Positions 1 through 9,702 are shown, counted from the first letter of the stretch. The stretch: DNA of 57,113 nucleotides from Rhodospirillaceae bacterium (GCA_947467145.1 CANIGJ010000027.1:1-57113); one strand, 5' to 3'. Translations and numbers: made by a program. The notes: generated from the letters alone by a model not told the origin.

Positions 1-84
1 CCCCGTCGTCCCGCCTTGCGCCAGTATAATCTCGGCCTCGCGCAGCTTACCGATAATCTCCTCAGGCCCGTGTCTCTTGCCCAT
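1..84 (-). CDS. IS3-family transposase OrfA, N-terminal fragment
   Basis: The 28 residues visible begin MGKRHGPEEIIGKLREAE and continue IILAQGG. This is the typical start of the helix-turn-helix OrfA protein of IS3-family elements, which binds the terminal repeats and is joined to the OrfB integrase by ribosomal frameshifting. The start is the ATG at 82-84, preceded by a good ribosome site (AAGGAGAAG) on the minus strand. The gene runs off the left edge. The call rests on recognising the family N-terminus. Confidence 0.8.
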   Translation of the reverse strand, partial: MGKRHGPEEIIGKLREAEIILAQGGTTG

Positions 85-147
85 TTGTCTTCTCCTTCAG
101 GGTCCAATCTAAAATATTAGATGGACCACTCTGAAGGGGGCAGATCA
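1..147 (-). mobile_element. IS3-family insertion sequence, orfA (left) end, truncated by the window edge
   Basis: The element reads leftward out of the window. Its outer end is at 123-147; read inward on the minus strand it starts TGATCTGCCCCC and continues to GTGGTCC. This matches, imperfectly, the end TGATCGGCCCCC...GTGGTCC found at 56968-56991, so the two are terminal inverted repeats of the same kind of element. The orfA reading frame starts about 40 bases inside the end, as expected for an IS3-family element. Only the first 147 bases are present, so the exact IS name and intactness cannot be judged. Confidence 0.8.
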
Positions 148-231
148 CTACGCGTTTTCCGACATAAGGCGCAAAAACCGCGCGATAAAGCTGCCGCTTA
201 TTTTTGCAAACTACATCTTGAGAATGTGGAA

Positions 232-289
232 CGTTGCATTATGCAACGACCAACCGCGCGGCCGGAAAATAGTACGTTTTCCATACTAT
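232..289. promoter_or_regulatory. Palindrome-rich region upstream of the hydrolase pair
   Basis: The non-coding stretch 148-409 between the IS end and the first hydrolase holds several inverted repeats. The clearest is CGTTGCAT-T-ATGCAACG at 232-248, a perfect 8-base repeat about one centre base. Two interleaved ones follow: GGAAAA/TTTTCC (264-269 and 277-282) and ATAGTA/TACTAT (269-274 and 284-289). The first has the size of a dimeric repressor operator. No regulator gene lies next to it, so which protein binds, if any, is unknown. No clear sigma70 promoter was recognised. Confidence 0.4.
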
Positions 290-409
290 CTCATGGCCGT
301 CAGACGTCTCGGCGCGCGCGTAAAACACTCAGGCACATTTTTTGCTGATCTACAGTCGCACCGGTGGCCAGCTTCGGCCGCGCCGGTTTCGCATGTAGGA
401 GTTTCAGTC

Positions 410-1216
410 TTGGCAGAACATGTTGAGGGGCCGCTGTATTACGAAACGATGGGACGGACCGGACCGGTCGTCGCCTTCGTCCATCCCAATCCGATGGACC
501 AGTCGTGTTGGATGTTCCAGATGGCACATCTATCGACATGGTTCCGCTGCATCGCCATCGATATTCCGGGCTACGGCAAATCGCCGAAAGCGACGAAAGG
601 CCTGACCATGCCTGACATCGCGCAAGCATGCTGGGAAGCGATCGACGATGCGTTCCCCGGTGAAAGCGCGATCCTCGCCGGCTGTTCGACCGGCTCCACG
701 ATCGCACCGCACATGTATCATCTGCGCCCGGAGAAGACGAAGGCGCTGGTGCTGTGCGGCACCGGCTACAATCCGCGCAAGGAATTCGCGCATCACCGCA
801 TCAAGAGCTATCAGGATCGCGGCGTCGATTTCCGCTGGGACTACACCTTCCAGGATTTCAGCGCGGCCTTCCGCACGACGCCACTTGGGCATTACTTCGC
901 CAACATGTTCGCCGAGCGCAATGTGTACGCCGACGCGGCATCGATCATCTATCAGTTCGAGGCGATGCTGCTGCCGGAAGCAGCGGACCATCACTCGGCC
1001 ATCAAGGCGCCGACGATCATCCTATCGGGCAGCGAGGACGGCGCGCATCTCAGCGCCTTCGCGCTGAAAGACCGCATCCCGGGATGCGAGATGCGCGTGC
1101 TGGGCGGCGCCGGCCATGCCTGTCAGATCGAGCAGCCCGGCTTGTTCAATCGCTGGATGATCGAGTTCCTGGGCAAGCACGGCCTGATGCCCGCCGCCGC
1201 AAAGCCGATGATGTAA
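410..1216 (+). CDS. Alpha/beta hydrolase, first of a tandem pair
   Basis: A 268-residue cytoplasmic alpha/beta-hydrolase-fold protein. Visible features are the oxyanion-hole HPNPMD strand end (residues 25-30), the nucleophile elbow GCSTGS (Ser93), an acid candidate in SGSEDGAH and the catalytic histidine in GGAGHACQ near the C-terminus. The start is taken as TTG at 410, preceded by AGGAG at 397-401. The frame is open further upstream, but that part looks non-coding and would not match the neighbour. The next gene starts the same way and the two proteins are about 70% identical by eye, so this is a gene duplication. The substrate cannot be read from the sequence. The immediate upstream neighbour is an IS end. 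Confidence 0.85.
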   Translation: MAEHVEGPLYYETMGRTGPVVAFVHPNPMDQSCWMFQMAHLSTWFRCIAIDIPGYGKSPKATKGLTMPDIAQACWEAIDDAFPGESAILAGCSTGSTIAPHMYHLRPEKTKALVLCGTGYNPRKEFAHHRIKSYQDRGVDFRWDYTFQDFSAAFRTTPLGHYFANMFAERNVYADAASIIYQFEAMLLPEAADHHSAIKAPTIILSGSEDGAHLSAFALKDRIPGCEMRVLGGAGHACQIEQPGLFNRWMIEFLGKHGLMPAAAKPMM

Positions 1217-1240
1217 TCGATATCGATAAGGAATTTTATC

Positions 1241-2059
1241 TTGGGCAAAAATATCGAAGGACCGCTCTATTACGAAAAGATGGGCCGCACCGGCCCGGTC
1301 ATCGCCTTCATCCATCCCAATCCGATGGATCAATCGTGCTGGATCTTCCAGATGGCGCATCTGTCGACCTGGTTCCGCTGCATGACCATCGACATCCCGG
1401 GCTACGGCAAATCGCCCAAGGCGAAAGAAGGCTTATCGACGATCGATATCGCCGAAGCCTGTTGGGAAGCGATCGACGAAGCCTATCCGGGTGAGCCCGC
1501 GATCCTGGTCGGCTGTTCGACCGGATCGAACATCGCGCCCTACATGTATCATCTCCGCCCCGAGAAAACGAAGGCGCTGGTGCTGTCGGGCACCGGCTAC
1601 AGCCCCGGCAAGGAATTCGCGACCGCCAGGATCAAGGATTACCAGACCAAGGGTGCAGCCTATCGCTGGGAATACACCTTCCAGGATTTCAGCCCGTACT
1701 TCCGCACCACGCCGTTGGCGCATTACTTCGCCAATCTTTTTTGCGAGCGTAACGATTTCGCCGACGTCAATTCGATCTGCTATCAGTTCGCTGCCATGCA
1801 GACCCAAGTGATGAAGGACGATTTCCATTCGAGCATTAAAGCGCCGGTAATCATCCTGACCGGCAGCGAAGACAATTCGCACCAGCGCGCGTTCCTGTTG
1901 CAAGAACGCATCCCGGGTTGCGAGCTGCGCACGTTGCCCGGCGCGGGACATGCCTGTCAGATCGAACAGCCCTGGCTGTTCAATCGCTTCATGCTGGAGT
2001 TCCTGGAGAAGAAAGGCCTGATGCCGGCTGGACCGAAACCGCTGCGCTCGCTGCCTTAA
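1241..2059 (+). CDS. Alpha/beta hydrolase, second of a tandem pair
   Basis: A 272-residue paralogue of the preceding gene, 24 bases downstream and surely co-transcribed with it. It keeps the same catalytic layout: HPNPMD, GCSTGS with the nucleophilic serine, TGSEDNSH and GAGHACQIEQP. The start is TTG at 1241, preceded by AAGGA, like the TTG start of its twin. The differences cluster in the cap region (after the GTGY motif) and around the acid residue, where substrate specificity normally resides, so the copies may have diverged in substrate. The 3' end overlaps the convergent gene at 2056 by four bases. No function beyond hydrolase can be given. Confidence 0.85.
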   Translation: MGKNIEGPLYYEKMGRTGPVIAFIHPNPMDQSCWIFQMAHLSTWFRCMTIDIPGYGKSPKAKEGLSTIDIAEACWEAIDEAYPGEPAILVGCSTGSNIAPYMYHLRPEKTKALVLSGTGYSPGKEFATARIKDYQTKGAAYRWEYTFQDFSPYFRTTPLAHYFANLFCERNDFADVNSICYQFAAMQTQVMKDDFHSSIKAPVIILTGSEDNSHQRAFLLQERIPGCELRTLPGAGHACQIEQPWLFNRFMLEFLEKKGLMPAGPKPLRSLP

Positions 2060-2448
2060 GGAGCGAGGGGAACCTCGACCGGGTCGGGTACGTCGCTCCT
2101 GGCCCAGTCGAGGGCGGCCTCGTATTTGGCCGCCTCGAAGATGCGCACATCGGCCGGCGCGAGGTCCGCGGCGATGCGCGCGGCCAGCACGGCCCAGTTC
2201 TGCGTGCCGACCAAGGCGATGCGCTTGATCTTATCCCAATGGGGTTTGCCGAAGGCACTTTGCTCATACGCGAGCTGCCATTCGACGCCGTCAAAATCCG
2301 ACAGATCGGCGACGAGCCGCAAGCAGCCCTCGCGCTCGGCGACAGCGATCAGTTTCGGCAAGGTGTCGAAATAATCGGCGTCGGTGAGCCGGCCGACCAC
2401 CTTAAGGGAGACAAGCTCGCCAGCGCTTTCGGGCATCCATTGGAACAT
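2056..2448 (-). CDS. SpoIIAA-like (STAS-fold) small protein
   Basis: A 130-residue protein resembling the SpoIIAA-like family, a STAS-type fold found in many proteobacteria as single-domain proteins. The recognisable core is LRLVADLSDFDGVEWQ, then a segment containing HWDKIKRIALVG and AAKYEAALDWARS near the end, which matches the family pattern of a beta-strand, a helix and the HW.kIeriAlVG strand. There is no serine in the position of a phosphorylated SpoIIAA residue that I can point to. It lies 48 bases downstream of lpdA on the same strand and could be read through from the suc operon. ATG at 2448 has no strong ribosome site; an internal ATG at 2436 is an alternative. Confidence 0.7.
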   Translation of the reverse strand: MFQWMPESAGELVSLKVVGRLTDADYFDTLPKLIAVAEREGCLRLVADLSDFDGVEWQLAYEQSAFGKPHWDKIKRIALVGTQNWAVLAARIAADLAPADVRIFEAAKYEAALDWARSDVPDPVEVPLAP

Positions 2449-2496
2449 GCCGGAAGTCTAATCGGCGTGCGCGGATAGGCAAGCGGCGTCGCAGAT

Positions 2497-3906
2497 TTAG
2501 ATGTGAAGGGCGCGGCCCAGGACGGCCAGCGCGGCTTCCTTGACGATCTCCGACAGGCCCGGATGGCCATGGCTGGTACGCGCGATATCCTCGCTCGCCG
2601 CCTTGAATTCCATGGCAACCACGCATTCCTGGATCAGATCGCCGGCCTGCGCGCCGATGATGTGCACGCCGAGGACCTCGTCCGTCGTCGCATCCGCCAG
2701 GATCTTCACGAAGCCGTCGGTCGCCGCCATGGCGCGCGCGCGCGCATTCGCCGTGTACGGGAACTTGCCGGACTTGTAGGCGACGCCCGCCGCCTTGAGC
2801 TGTTCTTCGGTTTTGCCGACGCCGGCGATTTCCGGGAAGGTATAAACGACCGCCGGGATCGCGCCGTAATTCACATGACCCGCCTGGCCGGCAATGATTT
2901 CGGCCAGTGCGACGCCTTCTTCTTCCGCCTTGTGCGCCAACATGGCGCCGCCGACCACGTCGCCGATGGCGTAGATGCCGTCGACATTCGTTTTGAAATG
3001 GCCGTCGATCTTCACGAAGCCGCGGTCCATCGCGACGCCGACGCCTTCGAGGCCGAGGCCCTGCGTGAACGGACGCCGGCCGATGGCGACGAGGACCACT
3101 TCAGCGGCGAGTTCTTCAGCCGCACCGCCGGCTTTGGGTTCGACCGTCAGGGTCACGCCTGATTTCGCGGTTTTCGCGCCGGTCACCTTGGAGCCGAGCT
3201 TGAATTTGATGCCCTGTTTCTCGAACAGGCGCTTGGCCATGGTCGAAACTTCGCCGTCCATGCCGGGCATGATGACGTCGAGGAATTCAACGACGGTCAC
3301 TTCGGCGCCGAGACGACGCCAGACCGAGCCAAGCTCGAGCCCGATCACGCCGCCGCCGACAACGATCATCGATTTCGGCACTTTGGGCAGTTCGAGCGCA
3401 CCGGTGGACGACACGATCTGTTTTTCGTCGATCGTCACACCCGATAGGGGTGCGACATCCGAGCCGGTGGCGATCACGATATGTTTGGCGGCGATCTCGC
3501 TCGCCTTGCCCTTATCGTCGGTCACCGTGACAACGCCCTTGGCCTTGATCGCGCCGGTGCCTTGCAGCTTGGTGATCTTGTTCTTCTTCATCAGGAAGTC
3601 GACGCCATTCACGGTCGCGTCGACCACCTTGTCCTTGTGGCTCATCATCGTCGGCAGATCGAGCGCCACGCCGCTCGTCTTGATGCCTTGCGCGGCAAAG
3701 CCGTGGCCGGCCTCTTCGAACAGATGCGAGGAATTCAGCAATGCCTTGGACGGGATGCAGCCGACGTTCAGGCAGGTTCCGCCCAGGGTCGCGCGCTTCT
3801 CGACGATCGCGGTGGAGAGCCCCAGTTGCGCCGCGCGGATGGCGCAGACGTAACCGCCGGGGCCCGACCCGATGACGACAACGTCGAAAGATTGTTGATC
3901 GGCCAT
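2497..3906 (-). CDS. lpdA: Dihydrolipoamide dehydrogenase (E3)
   Basis: A 469-residue flavoprotein that reoxidises the dihydrolipoyl groups of the 2-oxoglutarate dehydrogenase E2 core with NAD+. The FAD motif GSGPGG is at residues 13-18, the redox-active disulfide is in GGTCLNVGC (Cys45/Cys50), the NAD-binding motif is GGGVIGLELG, and the C-terminal base pair sits in SHGHPGLSE (His448/Glu453). It is the last gene of the suc operon. Its ATG overlaps the stop of the inserted HNH gene by one base (TAATG), and its ribosome site (GAGGA) lies inside the end of that gene, so lpdA is now translationally linked to it. Confidence 0.97.
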   Translation of the reverse strand: MADQQSFDVVVIGSGPGGYVCAIRAAQLGLSTAIVEKRATLGGTCLNVGCIPSKALLNSSHLFEEAGHGFAAQGIKTSGVALDLPTMMSHKDKVVDATVNGVDFLMKKNKITKLQGTGAIKAKGVVTVTDDKGKASEIAAKHIVIATGSDVAPLSGVTIDEKQIVSSTGALELPKVPKSMIVVGGGVIGLELGSVWRRLGAEVTVVEFLDVIMPGMDGEVSTMAKRLFEKQGIKFKLGSKVTGAKTAKSGVTLTVEPKAGGAAEELAAEVVLVAIGRRPFTQGLGLEGVGVAMDRGFVKIDGHFKTNVDGIYAIGDVVGGAMLAHKAEEEGVALAEIIAGQAGHVNYGAIPAVVYTFPEIAGVGKTEEQLKAAGVAYKSGKFPYTANARARAMAATDGFVKILADATTDEVLGVHIIGAQAGDLIQECVVAMEFKAASEDIARTSHGHPGLSEIVKEAALAVLGRALHI

Positions 3907-4598
3907 TAGGTGTATTCCTCAGTTAGTCGCATCCCCAATCTTAGTTTATTCATGGACAAAAAAGCCTGTACTTCACGCAAGCATTTAAGTCCAAAATTGG
4001 GTACCCGATATAAGCTTAGTGGAGATTCTCGGATAAGATCACCTACCGTCAAAACAGATACCTTTTCTAAAGACCGCCAGCATCTAAAAGATAGCCCAGT
4101 CGAAGACAGCTTTGATTTTAGAATCACTCCACGGGCGATCTCAATTGGAGCATGCCATACAGAAAGTGGCAGATCGTATCTTTTTCGCCACTGAATAAAT
4201 TCGCCGGCTGTCTTCGCATGCTTGTCCAAATTACACTTAACGCACGCGACCACCAAGTTCTCGGGCCAATTAGAACCACCCCTCATGAGCGGCGTCATAT
4301 GATCTAGATGCCCCCCACCGTGGAGCGCTTTACCACAATAAAAACATTCATCATTGAGCAGATTCCGAATTATCTGGATATCTGATTCATTATGATAGCC
4401 CGGCGCACTAGCCACGCGTTCCGGTCTACGGCGTGATCGTTGTTGCTTGCGGCTCGGATTCGCAGCGTCCCATCGGGCCGTCCTTGCCGCCATGCATCGC
4501 TTGCAAGTACCGCGATATCTGCCGAGACCAAGTATATTAAAATTATCGGAGTCCAACAGCTGGCTAACCTGGCACACGTTACAGGTACGCCAAGTCAC
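3906..4598 (-). CDS. HNH endonuclease fused to an RNA polymerase alpha-CTD-like domain, inserted between sucB and lpdA
   Basis: A 230-residue protein with three parts. Residues 1-40 form a zinc-ribbon-like module (Cys6, Cys9, Cys32, Cys35). Residues 80-130 form a classic HNH nuclease: CFYC (85-88), LDH (98-100), GGSNWPENL (107-115), CVKCNLDKH (119-127). Residues about 165-225 resemble the C-terminal domain of RNA polymerase alpha, with LSFRCWRSLEKV, TVGDLI, VPNFGLKCLREV and LRLGMRL. The arginine and the N-x-G-x-K of the alpha-CTD DNA-contact surface are kept. The start is GTG at 4598, 15 bases after the sucB stop; the stop overlaps the lpdA start. Codons such as AAT, AAA, CTA and AGA and its lower GC set it apart from its neighbours, suggesting transfer. 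Free-standing HNH genes in otherwise conserved operons are often homing-type elements. The target is unknown. Confidence 0.85.
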   Translation of the reverse strand: MTWRTCNVCQVSQLLDSDNFNILGLGRYRGTCKRCMAARTARWDAANPSRKQQRSRRRPERVASAPGYHNESDIQIIRNLLNDECFYCGKALHGGGHLDHMTPLMRGGSNWPENLVVACVKCNLDKHAKTAGEFIQWRKRYDLPLSVWHAPIEIARGVILKSKLSSTGLSFRCWRSLEKVSVLTVGDLIRESPLSLYRVPNFGLKCLREVQAFLSMNKLRLGMRLTEEYT

Positions 4599-4613
4599 GG
4601 CCGCAATCCGATA

Positions 4614-5795
4614 TTACATGTCAAAAAGAATGCGCTGCGGATCCTCAATGCAATCCTTGATGCGCACGAGGAACGAGACCGCCTCGCGGCCGTCAACGAT
4701 GCGATGATCGTAGCTGAGCGCCACATACATGATGGGGCGCGCTTCGATCTTGCCGTCCTTCAGCACGACCGGGCGCTGCACAATGTTGTGCATGCCGAGG
4801 ATGCCCGATTGCGGCGCATTGAGGATCGGCGTCGACAGCATCGAGCCGTAGATGCCGCCATTGGTGATGGTGAAGGTGCCGCCGGTCATTTCGTCCATGG
4901 TCAGCTTACCGTCGCGGGCGCGCTTGCCGAAATCGCCGATCTTTTTCTCGATATCGGCGAAGCCCATCTGGTCCGCATCGCGTAGCACCGGAACGACCAG
5001 GCCGCTTTCGGTGCCGACGGCGACGCCGACATCGTAATGGTTCTTGTAGACGATCTCGTTACCGTCGATCTCGGCATTGACCGCCGGAAAATCGCGCAAG
5101 GCGACGATGGCCGCCTTCACGAAGAAGCTCATGAAGCCGAGCTTCACGCCGTGGGCTTTCTCGAAGCTGTCACGATACCGCGCGCGCGCATCCATCACCG
5201 CGGTCATATCGACCTCGTTGAAGGTGGTGAGCATGGCGGCGGTGTTCTGCGCTTCCTTGAGACGTTCGGCGATGCGTGAACGCAGGCGCGACATTTTGAC
5301 GCGCTCTTCGCGCGGGCCGGCGAGGCGCGACGGGATCTGGGTGGAGGCGGCCAGCATATCGCCCTTGGTGATGCGACCGTCCTTGCCGGTGCCGGCAACG
5401 CTCGCCGGATTGATCTGATTTTCGGTGGCAATCTTGGCGGCCGACGGCGCCATTACAGGTGCTGCGGCGGCCTTCGGCGCAGGCGCCGGTGCCGCGGCGG
5501 GTGCGGCTTTCGCCGGAGCCGGGGCTGCTGCTTTAGCGGCCGGCTTGGCACCACCCGCACCTTCGGTGATCGCACCCAGGATCGCGCCGACGGTCACTTC
5601 CGCGCCGGTGGCGGCGCGGATTTCGCTGAGCGTGCCGGCGGCCGGCGCATTCACTTCGATCGTCACCTTGTCGGTTTCAAGCTCGAGCAGCGGTTCGTCT
5701 TTCGCGACCGTGTCGCCCACTGCCTTCAGCCAATTCGCGACGGTCGCCTCGGACAGCGATTCGCCCAGGGTGGGTACTTTGATCTCGGTTGCCAT
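4614..5795 (-). CDS. sucB: Dihydrolipoyllysine-residue succinyltransferase (E2 of 2-oxoglutarate dehydrogenase)
   Basis: A 393-residue E2 core protein that transfers the succinyl group from the E1-bound intermediate to CoA. The N-terminal lipoyl domain carries the lipoylated lysine in ETDKVT (Lys43). An alanine/proline-rich linker (about 80-112) leads to a peripheral subunit-binding domain (about 115-150). The catalytic domain ends in the signature YDHRIVDG with His364 and Asp368. There is one lipoyl domain, as usual for this E2. It follows sucA by 32 bases. The C-terminus (RILFDM) is of normal length, so the HNH gene downstream was inserted after an intact sucB. Confidence 0.97.
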   Translation of the reverse strand: MATEIKVPTLGESLSEATVANWLKAVGDTVAKDEPLLELETDKVTIEVNAPAAGTLSEIRAATGAEVTVGAILGAITEGAGGAKPAAKAAAPAPAKAAPAAAPAPAPKAAAAPVMAPSAAKIATENQINPASVAGTGKDGRITKGDMLAASTQIPSRLAGPREERVKMSRLRSRIAERLKEAQNTAAMLTTFNEVDMTAVMDARARYRDSFEKAHGVKLGFMSFFVKAAIVALRDFPAVNAEIDGNEIVYKNHYDVGVAVGTESGLVVPVLRDADQMGFADIEKKIGDFGKRARDGKLTMDEMTGGTFTITNGGIYGSMLSTPILNAPQSGILGMHNIVQRPVVLKDGKIEARPIMYVALSYDHRIVDGREAVSFLVRIKDCIEDPQRILFDM

Positions 5796-5827
5796 GATCG
5801 TATTCCTTGGCCGTCGTTTAGCGTGGC

Positions 5828-8767
5828 TTAATCTTGCGGGACGCGCTGGAGCGGCGCCATCAGGTCTTTCGCATCCCAGGTCAACGCCTGTTCGACGAGC
5901 AATTCCTGTTCGTGCTCATGAACATGATGCGATCCGGTCGCGGGCGAGGCCGATTCAGGCCGACCTGCATAGATCGGGCGCGTCGATTTGCGTTTGCCGG
6001 CCGCGCCATCCTCGAGGATATATTCGATGCGGCGCATGACGAAGTTCCACGCACCGAAGTTCGCGTGTTCTTCCTGGCACCACACCACATCGGCGTTCGG
6101 ATATTTCGACAATTCGCGGGCGATACCGTCGCGCGGCCACGGATAGAGCTGCTCGACGCGAATGATCGCGACATCGTTGATCTTATGCTCGCGGCGATGT
6201 TCCAGCAGATCGTAATAGACCTTGCCCGAGCACAGGATGACGCGCTTCACCTTGTCGGCGGCGGCCAGCTTGTCGACCTCGCCCAGCACACGGCGGAAGC
6301 GCGACCCAGTCGCGAGGTCCGCGAGCTTGGAGACCACCAGCTTGTGGCGCAGCATCGATTTCGGCGACATCACGACCAGCGGCTTGCGGAAATTGCGGCG
6401 CACCTGGCGGCGCATAACGTGGAAGAAGTTGGCCGGCGTCGTGCAGCTGACGACCTGGATATTGTCCTGCGCGCAGGCCTGCAGGTAACGCTCCAGCCGC
6501 GCCGAAGAATGTTCCGGCCCCTGACCTTCCATGCCGTGCGGCAACAGCATGACGAGACCCGACATGCGCAGCCACTTGGATTCGCCCGACGTGATGAACT
6601 GATCGATCATCGCCTGGGCGGTGTTGGCGAAGTCGCCGAACTGCCCTTCCCAGATAGTGAGCGTGTTCGGATCGGCCAGCGAATAGCCATATTCGAAACC
6701 GAGCACGGCGAATTCGGACAGCGGGCTATCCATCACCTCGAACGCCGCCTGCTTGTCGGCATTGATGTTCGACAGCGGGTAATAGCGCTGCTCGGTCGCC
6801 TGATCGACGATGACGGCATGGCGGTGCGAGAACGTGCCGCGACCCGAATCCTGACCCGACAGACGCACTTGCGTGCCTTCCAACAAGAGCGTGCCGTAGG
6901 CGAGCTGTTCGGCGGTCGCCCAATCGATGCCTTCGCCGGATTCCATCATCTTGGCGCGCGCGTTCAATTGGCGCACCAGCTTGGAATTGACGTTGTAGCC
7001 TTCAGGCACTGTGCTGATCGCCGCACCGACCTGCTTCAGCAGCGAGGTATCGACGGCGGTGCCTTCATCGTGCTTGTCGTCATCCTCGACGAGTTGCGAG
7101 ATGCCGACCCAGCGCCCTTCGAGCCAATCGGCCTTGTTGGGCTTGTAGTTCGGTGCCGCCTCGAATTGGCTTTCCAATTGCGCCCGGAAATCGGCCGAGA
7201 TCTTGTCGGCCTCTTCGGCGCTCAACACGCCTTCGGTGACCAGCTTTTCGCGATAGATCTGCAGGGTCGTCGGATGTTTGCCGATCGTCTTGTACATCAA
7301 GGGCTGGGTGAACATGGGCTCGTCGCCCTCGTTATGCCCGTGGCGGCGATAGCAGAAGATGTCGATCACGACGTCGCGTTTGAACTGCTGCTTGAAGCCC
7401 ATGGCGAGATGGGCGACGCGCATAACCGCTTCCGGATCATCGCCGTTCACATGGAAGATCGGGCATTGCAGGCCCTTGGCGATGTCGGTGCAATACGGCG
7501 TCGAACGCGAGGCGACCGGATTGGTGGTGAAGCCGATCTGATTGTTGACGATGATGTGAATGGTGCCACCGGTGCGATAGCCGCGCAGCTGCGACATATC
7601 CAACGTTTCCGGCACCACGCCCTGGCCCGCGAAGGCCGCGTCGCCATGCATCAGGATGCCGAAGATTTTTTCGCGCGGCTCGTCGCCCTTGATCGCCTGT
7701 TTCGCGCGCACCTTGCCGAGCACCACCGGATTGACGGCTTCGAGATGCGACGGGTTGGCGGTCAGCGACAGATGCATCCGCTTGCCTTCGAACTCGCGGT
7801 CGGCCGATGCACCTAGGTGATACTTCACGTCACCCGAACCCTGCACTTCGTCGGGCTTCGACGAGGTGCCTTGAAATTCGGAGAAGATCGCGACATGCGG
7901 CTTGCCCATGGTGCGCGCCAGCACGTTGAGGCGGCCGCGATGCGGCATGCCGATCACGCATTCCTCGTAACCCATGCGCGCGGCTTCGAGCAGGATGGTT
8001 TCCAGGCACGGGATCGTGCTTTCGCCGCCGTCCAAGCCGAAGCGCTTGGTGCCCGAATGCTTGATGTTCAGGAAGGTCTCGAAGCCGTCGGCCTCGACCA
8101 ATTCCTTATAGATGCGCTTTTTGGTGTCCGCCGCAAGATTGGGGCGCCACGACACATCTTCGAAATGTTCCTGCAGCCACTGGCGCTCATCCACTTCCTG
8201 GATGTGCATGTATTCGATGCCGATGGTCGTGCAGTAGATATCCCGCACAATGGCGACGATATCGCGCAAGGTGTGCGTATCCTTGCCCGCCAATTTGGTA
8301 TCGAGATAGATCGGCGTATCCATGTCGGCGTCGGTGAAGCCGTAGAATTTCGGATCGAGCTCCTTGAGGTAGCCCTGCTTGGAGAGATTCAACGGATCGA
8401 AATTGGCTTCGAGATGACCGCGCACGCGATAGCTGCGGATCAGGGTACGCGCGCGCACGGTGAGGGCCGAGGCGCGAATGGTCGCATCGGTCGGCACCGT
8501 GGCCCCTTGCGGGAACGCGCTGGCGGGCGCTTCGGCGCGCTTGGGCGCCGCCTCGCCGTTCGACGCACCGATCACCTTGGAGCGTTTCTTACTCCAGGAT
8601 GCTCCGTTGAGGTCCGCCGCCACCGCGCCGTTCTCGCCGGCGAACTCTTGGAAGAGTTTCGCCCAGCTCGCATCGACCGAGGACGGGTCCTGCTGGAACC
8701 GTTCGTAAAGTTCGGCGATGAACACACCGTTCGCGCCGTTGAAAAGAGAATCCAATGAATTCGCCAT
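5828..8767 (-). CDS. sucA: 2-oxoglutarate dehydrogenase E1 component
   Basis: A 979-residue thiamin-diphosphate enzyme that decarboxylates 2-oxoglutarate and passes the succinyl group to lipoyl-E2. The N-terminus ([18 protein letters not shown]) is the conserved E2-docking helix of SucA. The thiamin/Mg site includes [13 protein letters not shown], and the active-site segment has [13 protein letters not shown]. Later motifs include [11 protein letters not shown] and the EQFGDF-like [11 protein letters not shown]. The length is slightly above the enterobacterial enzyme, which is common in alphaproteobacteria. It lies between sucD (60 bases upstream) and sucB in one minus-strand operon. Confidence 0.97.
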   Translation of the reverse strand: MANSLDSLFNGANGVFIAELYERFQQDPSSVDASWAKLFQEFAGENGAVAADLNGASWSKKRSKVIGASNGEAAPKRAEAPASAFPQGATVPTDATIRASALTVRARTLIRSYRVRGHLEANFDPLNLSKQGYLKELDPKFYGFTDADMDTPIYLDTKLAGKDTHTLRDIVAIVRDIYCTTIGIEYMHIQEVDERQWLQEHFEDVSWRPNLAADTKKRIYKELVEADGFETFLNIKHSGTKRFGLDGGESTIPCLETILLEAARMGYEECVIGMPHRGRLNVLARTMGKPHVAIFSEFQGTSSKPDEVQGSGDVKYHLGASADREFEGKRMHLSLTANPSHLEAVNPVVLGKVRAKQAIKGDEPREKIFGILMHGDAAFAGQGVVPETLDMSQLRGYRTGGTIHIIVNNQIGFTTNPVASRSTPYCTDIAKGLQCPIFHVNGDDPEAVMRVAHLAMGFKQQFKRDVVIDIFCYRRHGHNEGDEPMFTQPLMYKTIGKHPTTLQIYREKLVTEGVLSAEEADKISADFRAQLESQFEAAPNYKPNKADWLEGRWVGISQLVEDDDKHDEGTAVDTSLLKQVGAAISTVPEGYNVNSKLVRQLNARAKMMESGEGIDWATAEQLAYGTLLLEGTQVRLSGQDSGRGTFSHRHAVIVDQATEQRYYPLSNINADKQAAFEVMDSPLSEFAVLGFEYGYSLADPNTLTIWEGQFGDFANTAQAMIDQFITSGESKWLRMSGLVMLLPHGMEGQGPEHSSARLERYLQACAQDNIQVVSCTTPANFFHVMRRQVRRNFRKPLVVMSPKSMLRHKLVVSKLADLATGSRFRRVLGEVDKLAAADKVKRVILCSGKVYYDLLEHRREHKINDVAIIRVEQLYPWPRDGIARELSKYPNADVVWCQEEHANFGAWNFVMRRIEYILEDGAAGKRKSTRPIYAGRPESASPATGSHHVHEHEQELLVEQALTWDAKDLMAPLQRVPQD

Positions 8768-8826
8768 AATGCCAATTCGGACGCGGGATTTATGCCCGGC
8801 GTCTCCCTTTCAATACGGGGCGGATA

Positions 8827-9702
8827 TTAGCCGTTCATCACCTTCAGCATGGTTTCGCCGAGCGCCGCCGGAGAATCGGTAATGACGATCCCCGCCGAGC
8901 GCATCGCTTCCATCTTGTCGCCGGCGCCGCCCTTGCCGCCGGAGATGATGGCGCCTGCGTGACCCATACGGCGGCCCGGAGGCGCCGTGACGCCGGCGAT
9001 GAAGCCGACCATGGGCTTTTTGATTTTCGAGTCCTTGAGGAACTGCGCGGCGTCTTCTTCGGCGTTGCCGCCGATTTCGCCGATCATGATGATGCCTTTG
9101 GTCTCATCGTCCTTGAGGAAGAGATCGAGCACGTCGATGAAGTTGGTGCCGTTGACCGGATCGCCGCCGATGCCGACGCAGGTCGTCTGGCCGAGCTTCG
9201 TACGCGTGGTCTGGCCGACCGCTTCATAGGTGAGCGTACCCGAACGCGACACGATACCGATCTTGCCGCGCTGATGGATATGGCCGGGCATGATGCCGAT
9301 CTTGCATTCGCCGGGCGTGATGACGCCGGGGCAGTTCGGCCCGATGAGGCGCGTCTTGGAACCGACCAGCGCGCGCTTCACACGCACCATGTCGAGCACC
9401 GGGATGCCTTCGGTAATGCAGATGACGAGCGGGATATCGCTATCGATGGCTTCGAGGATCGCCTCGGCCGCGAACGGCGGCGGCACATAGATCACCGAGG
9501 CATTGGCGCCGGTGGTATGGACCGCTTCCGCGACCGTATCGAACACCGGCAGATCCAAATGCTTGGAGCCGCCTTTGCCCGGCGTGACGCCGCCGACCAT
9601 CTTGGTGCCATAGGCGATCGCCTGTTCGGAGTGGAAGGTGCCTTGCAGGCCGGTGAAGCCTTGGCAGATGACCTTCGTGTTCTTGTCGACCATGATGGAC
9701 AT
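8827..9702 (-). CDS. sucD: Succinyl-CoA synthetase alpha subunit
   Basis: A 291-residue subunit that binds CoA and carries the phosphohistidine intermediate. The CoA-binding Rossmann fold is at the N-terminus ([17 protein letters not shown]), [20 protein letters not shown] follows, and the active-site histidine is His248 in [13 protein letters not shown]. With SucC it converts succinyl-CoA to succinate with nucleotide phosphorylation. The start ATG is one base after the sucC stop region, so the two subunits are translationally coupled. Confidence 0.97.
   Translation of the reverse strand: MSIMVDKNTKVICQGFTGLQGTFHSEQAIAYGTKMVGGVTPGKGGSKHLDLPVFDTVAEAVHTTGANASVIYVPPPFAAEAILEAIDSDIPLVICITEGIPVLDMVRVKRALVGSKTRLIGPNCPGVITPGECKIGIMPGHIHQRGKIGIVSRSGTLTYEAVGQTTRTKLGQTTCVGIGGDPVNGTNFIDVLDLFLKDDETKGIIMIGEIGGNAEEDAAQFLKDSKIKKPMVGFIAGVTAPPGRRMGHAGAIISGGKGGAGDKMEAMRSAGIVITDSPAALGETMLKVMNG

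Noticed and set aside
5834..7816. A 660-codon open frame antisense to sucA
   Set aside because: Same reason: it is a codon-structure shadow of sucA, and its composition is rich in His, Arg and Asp as expected for such shadows.
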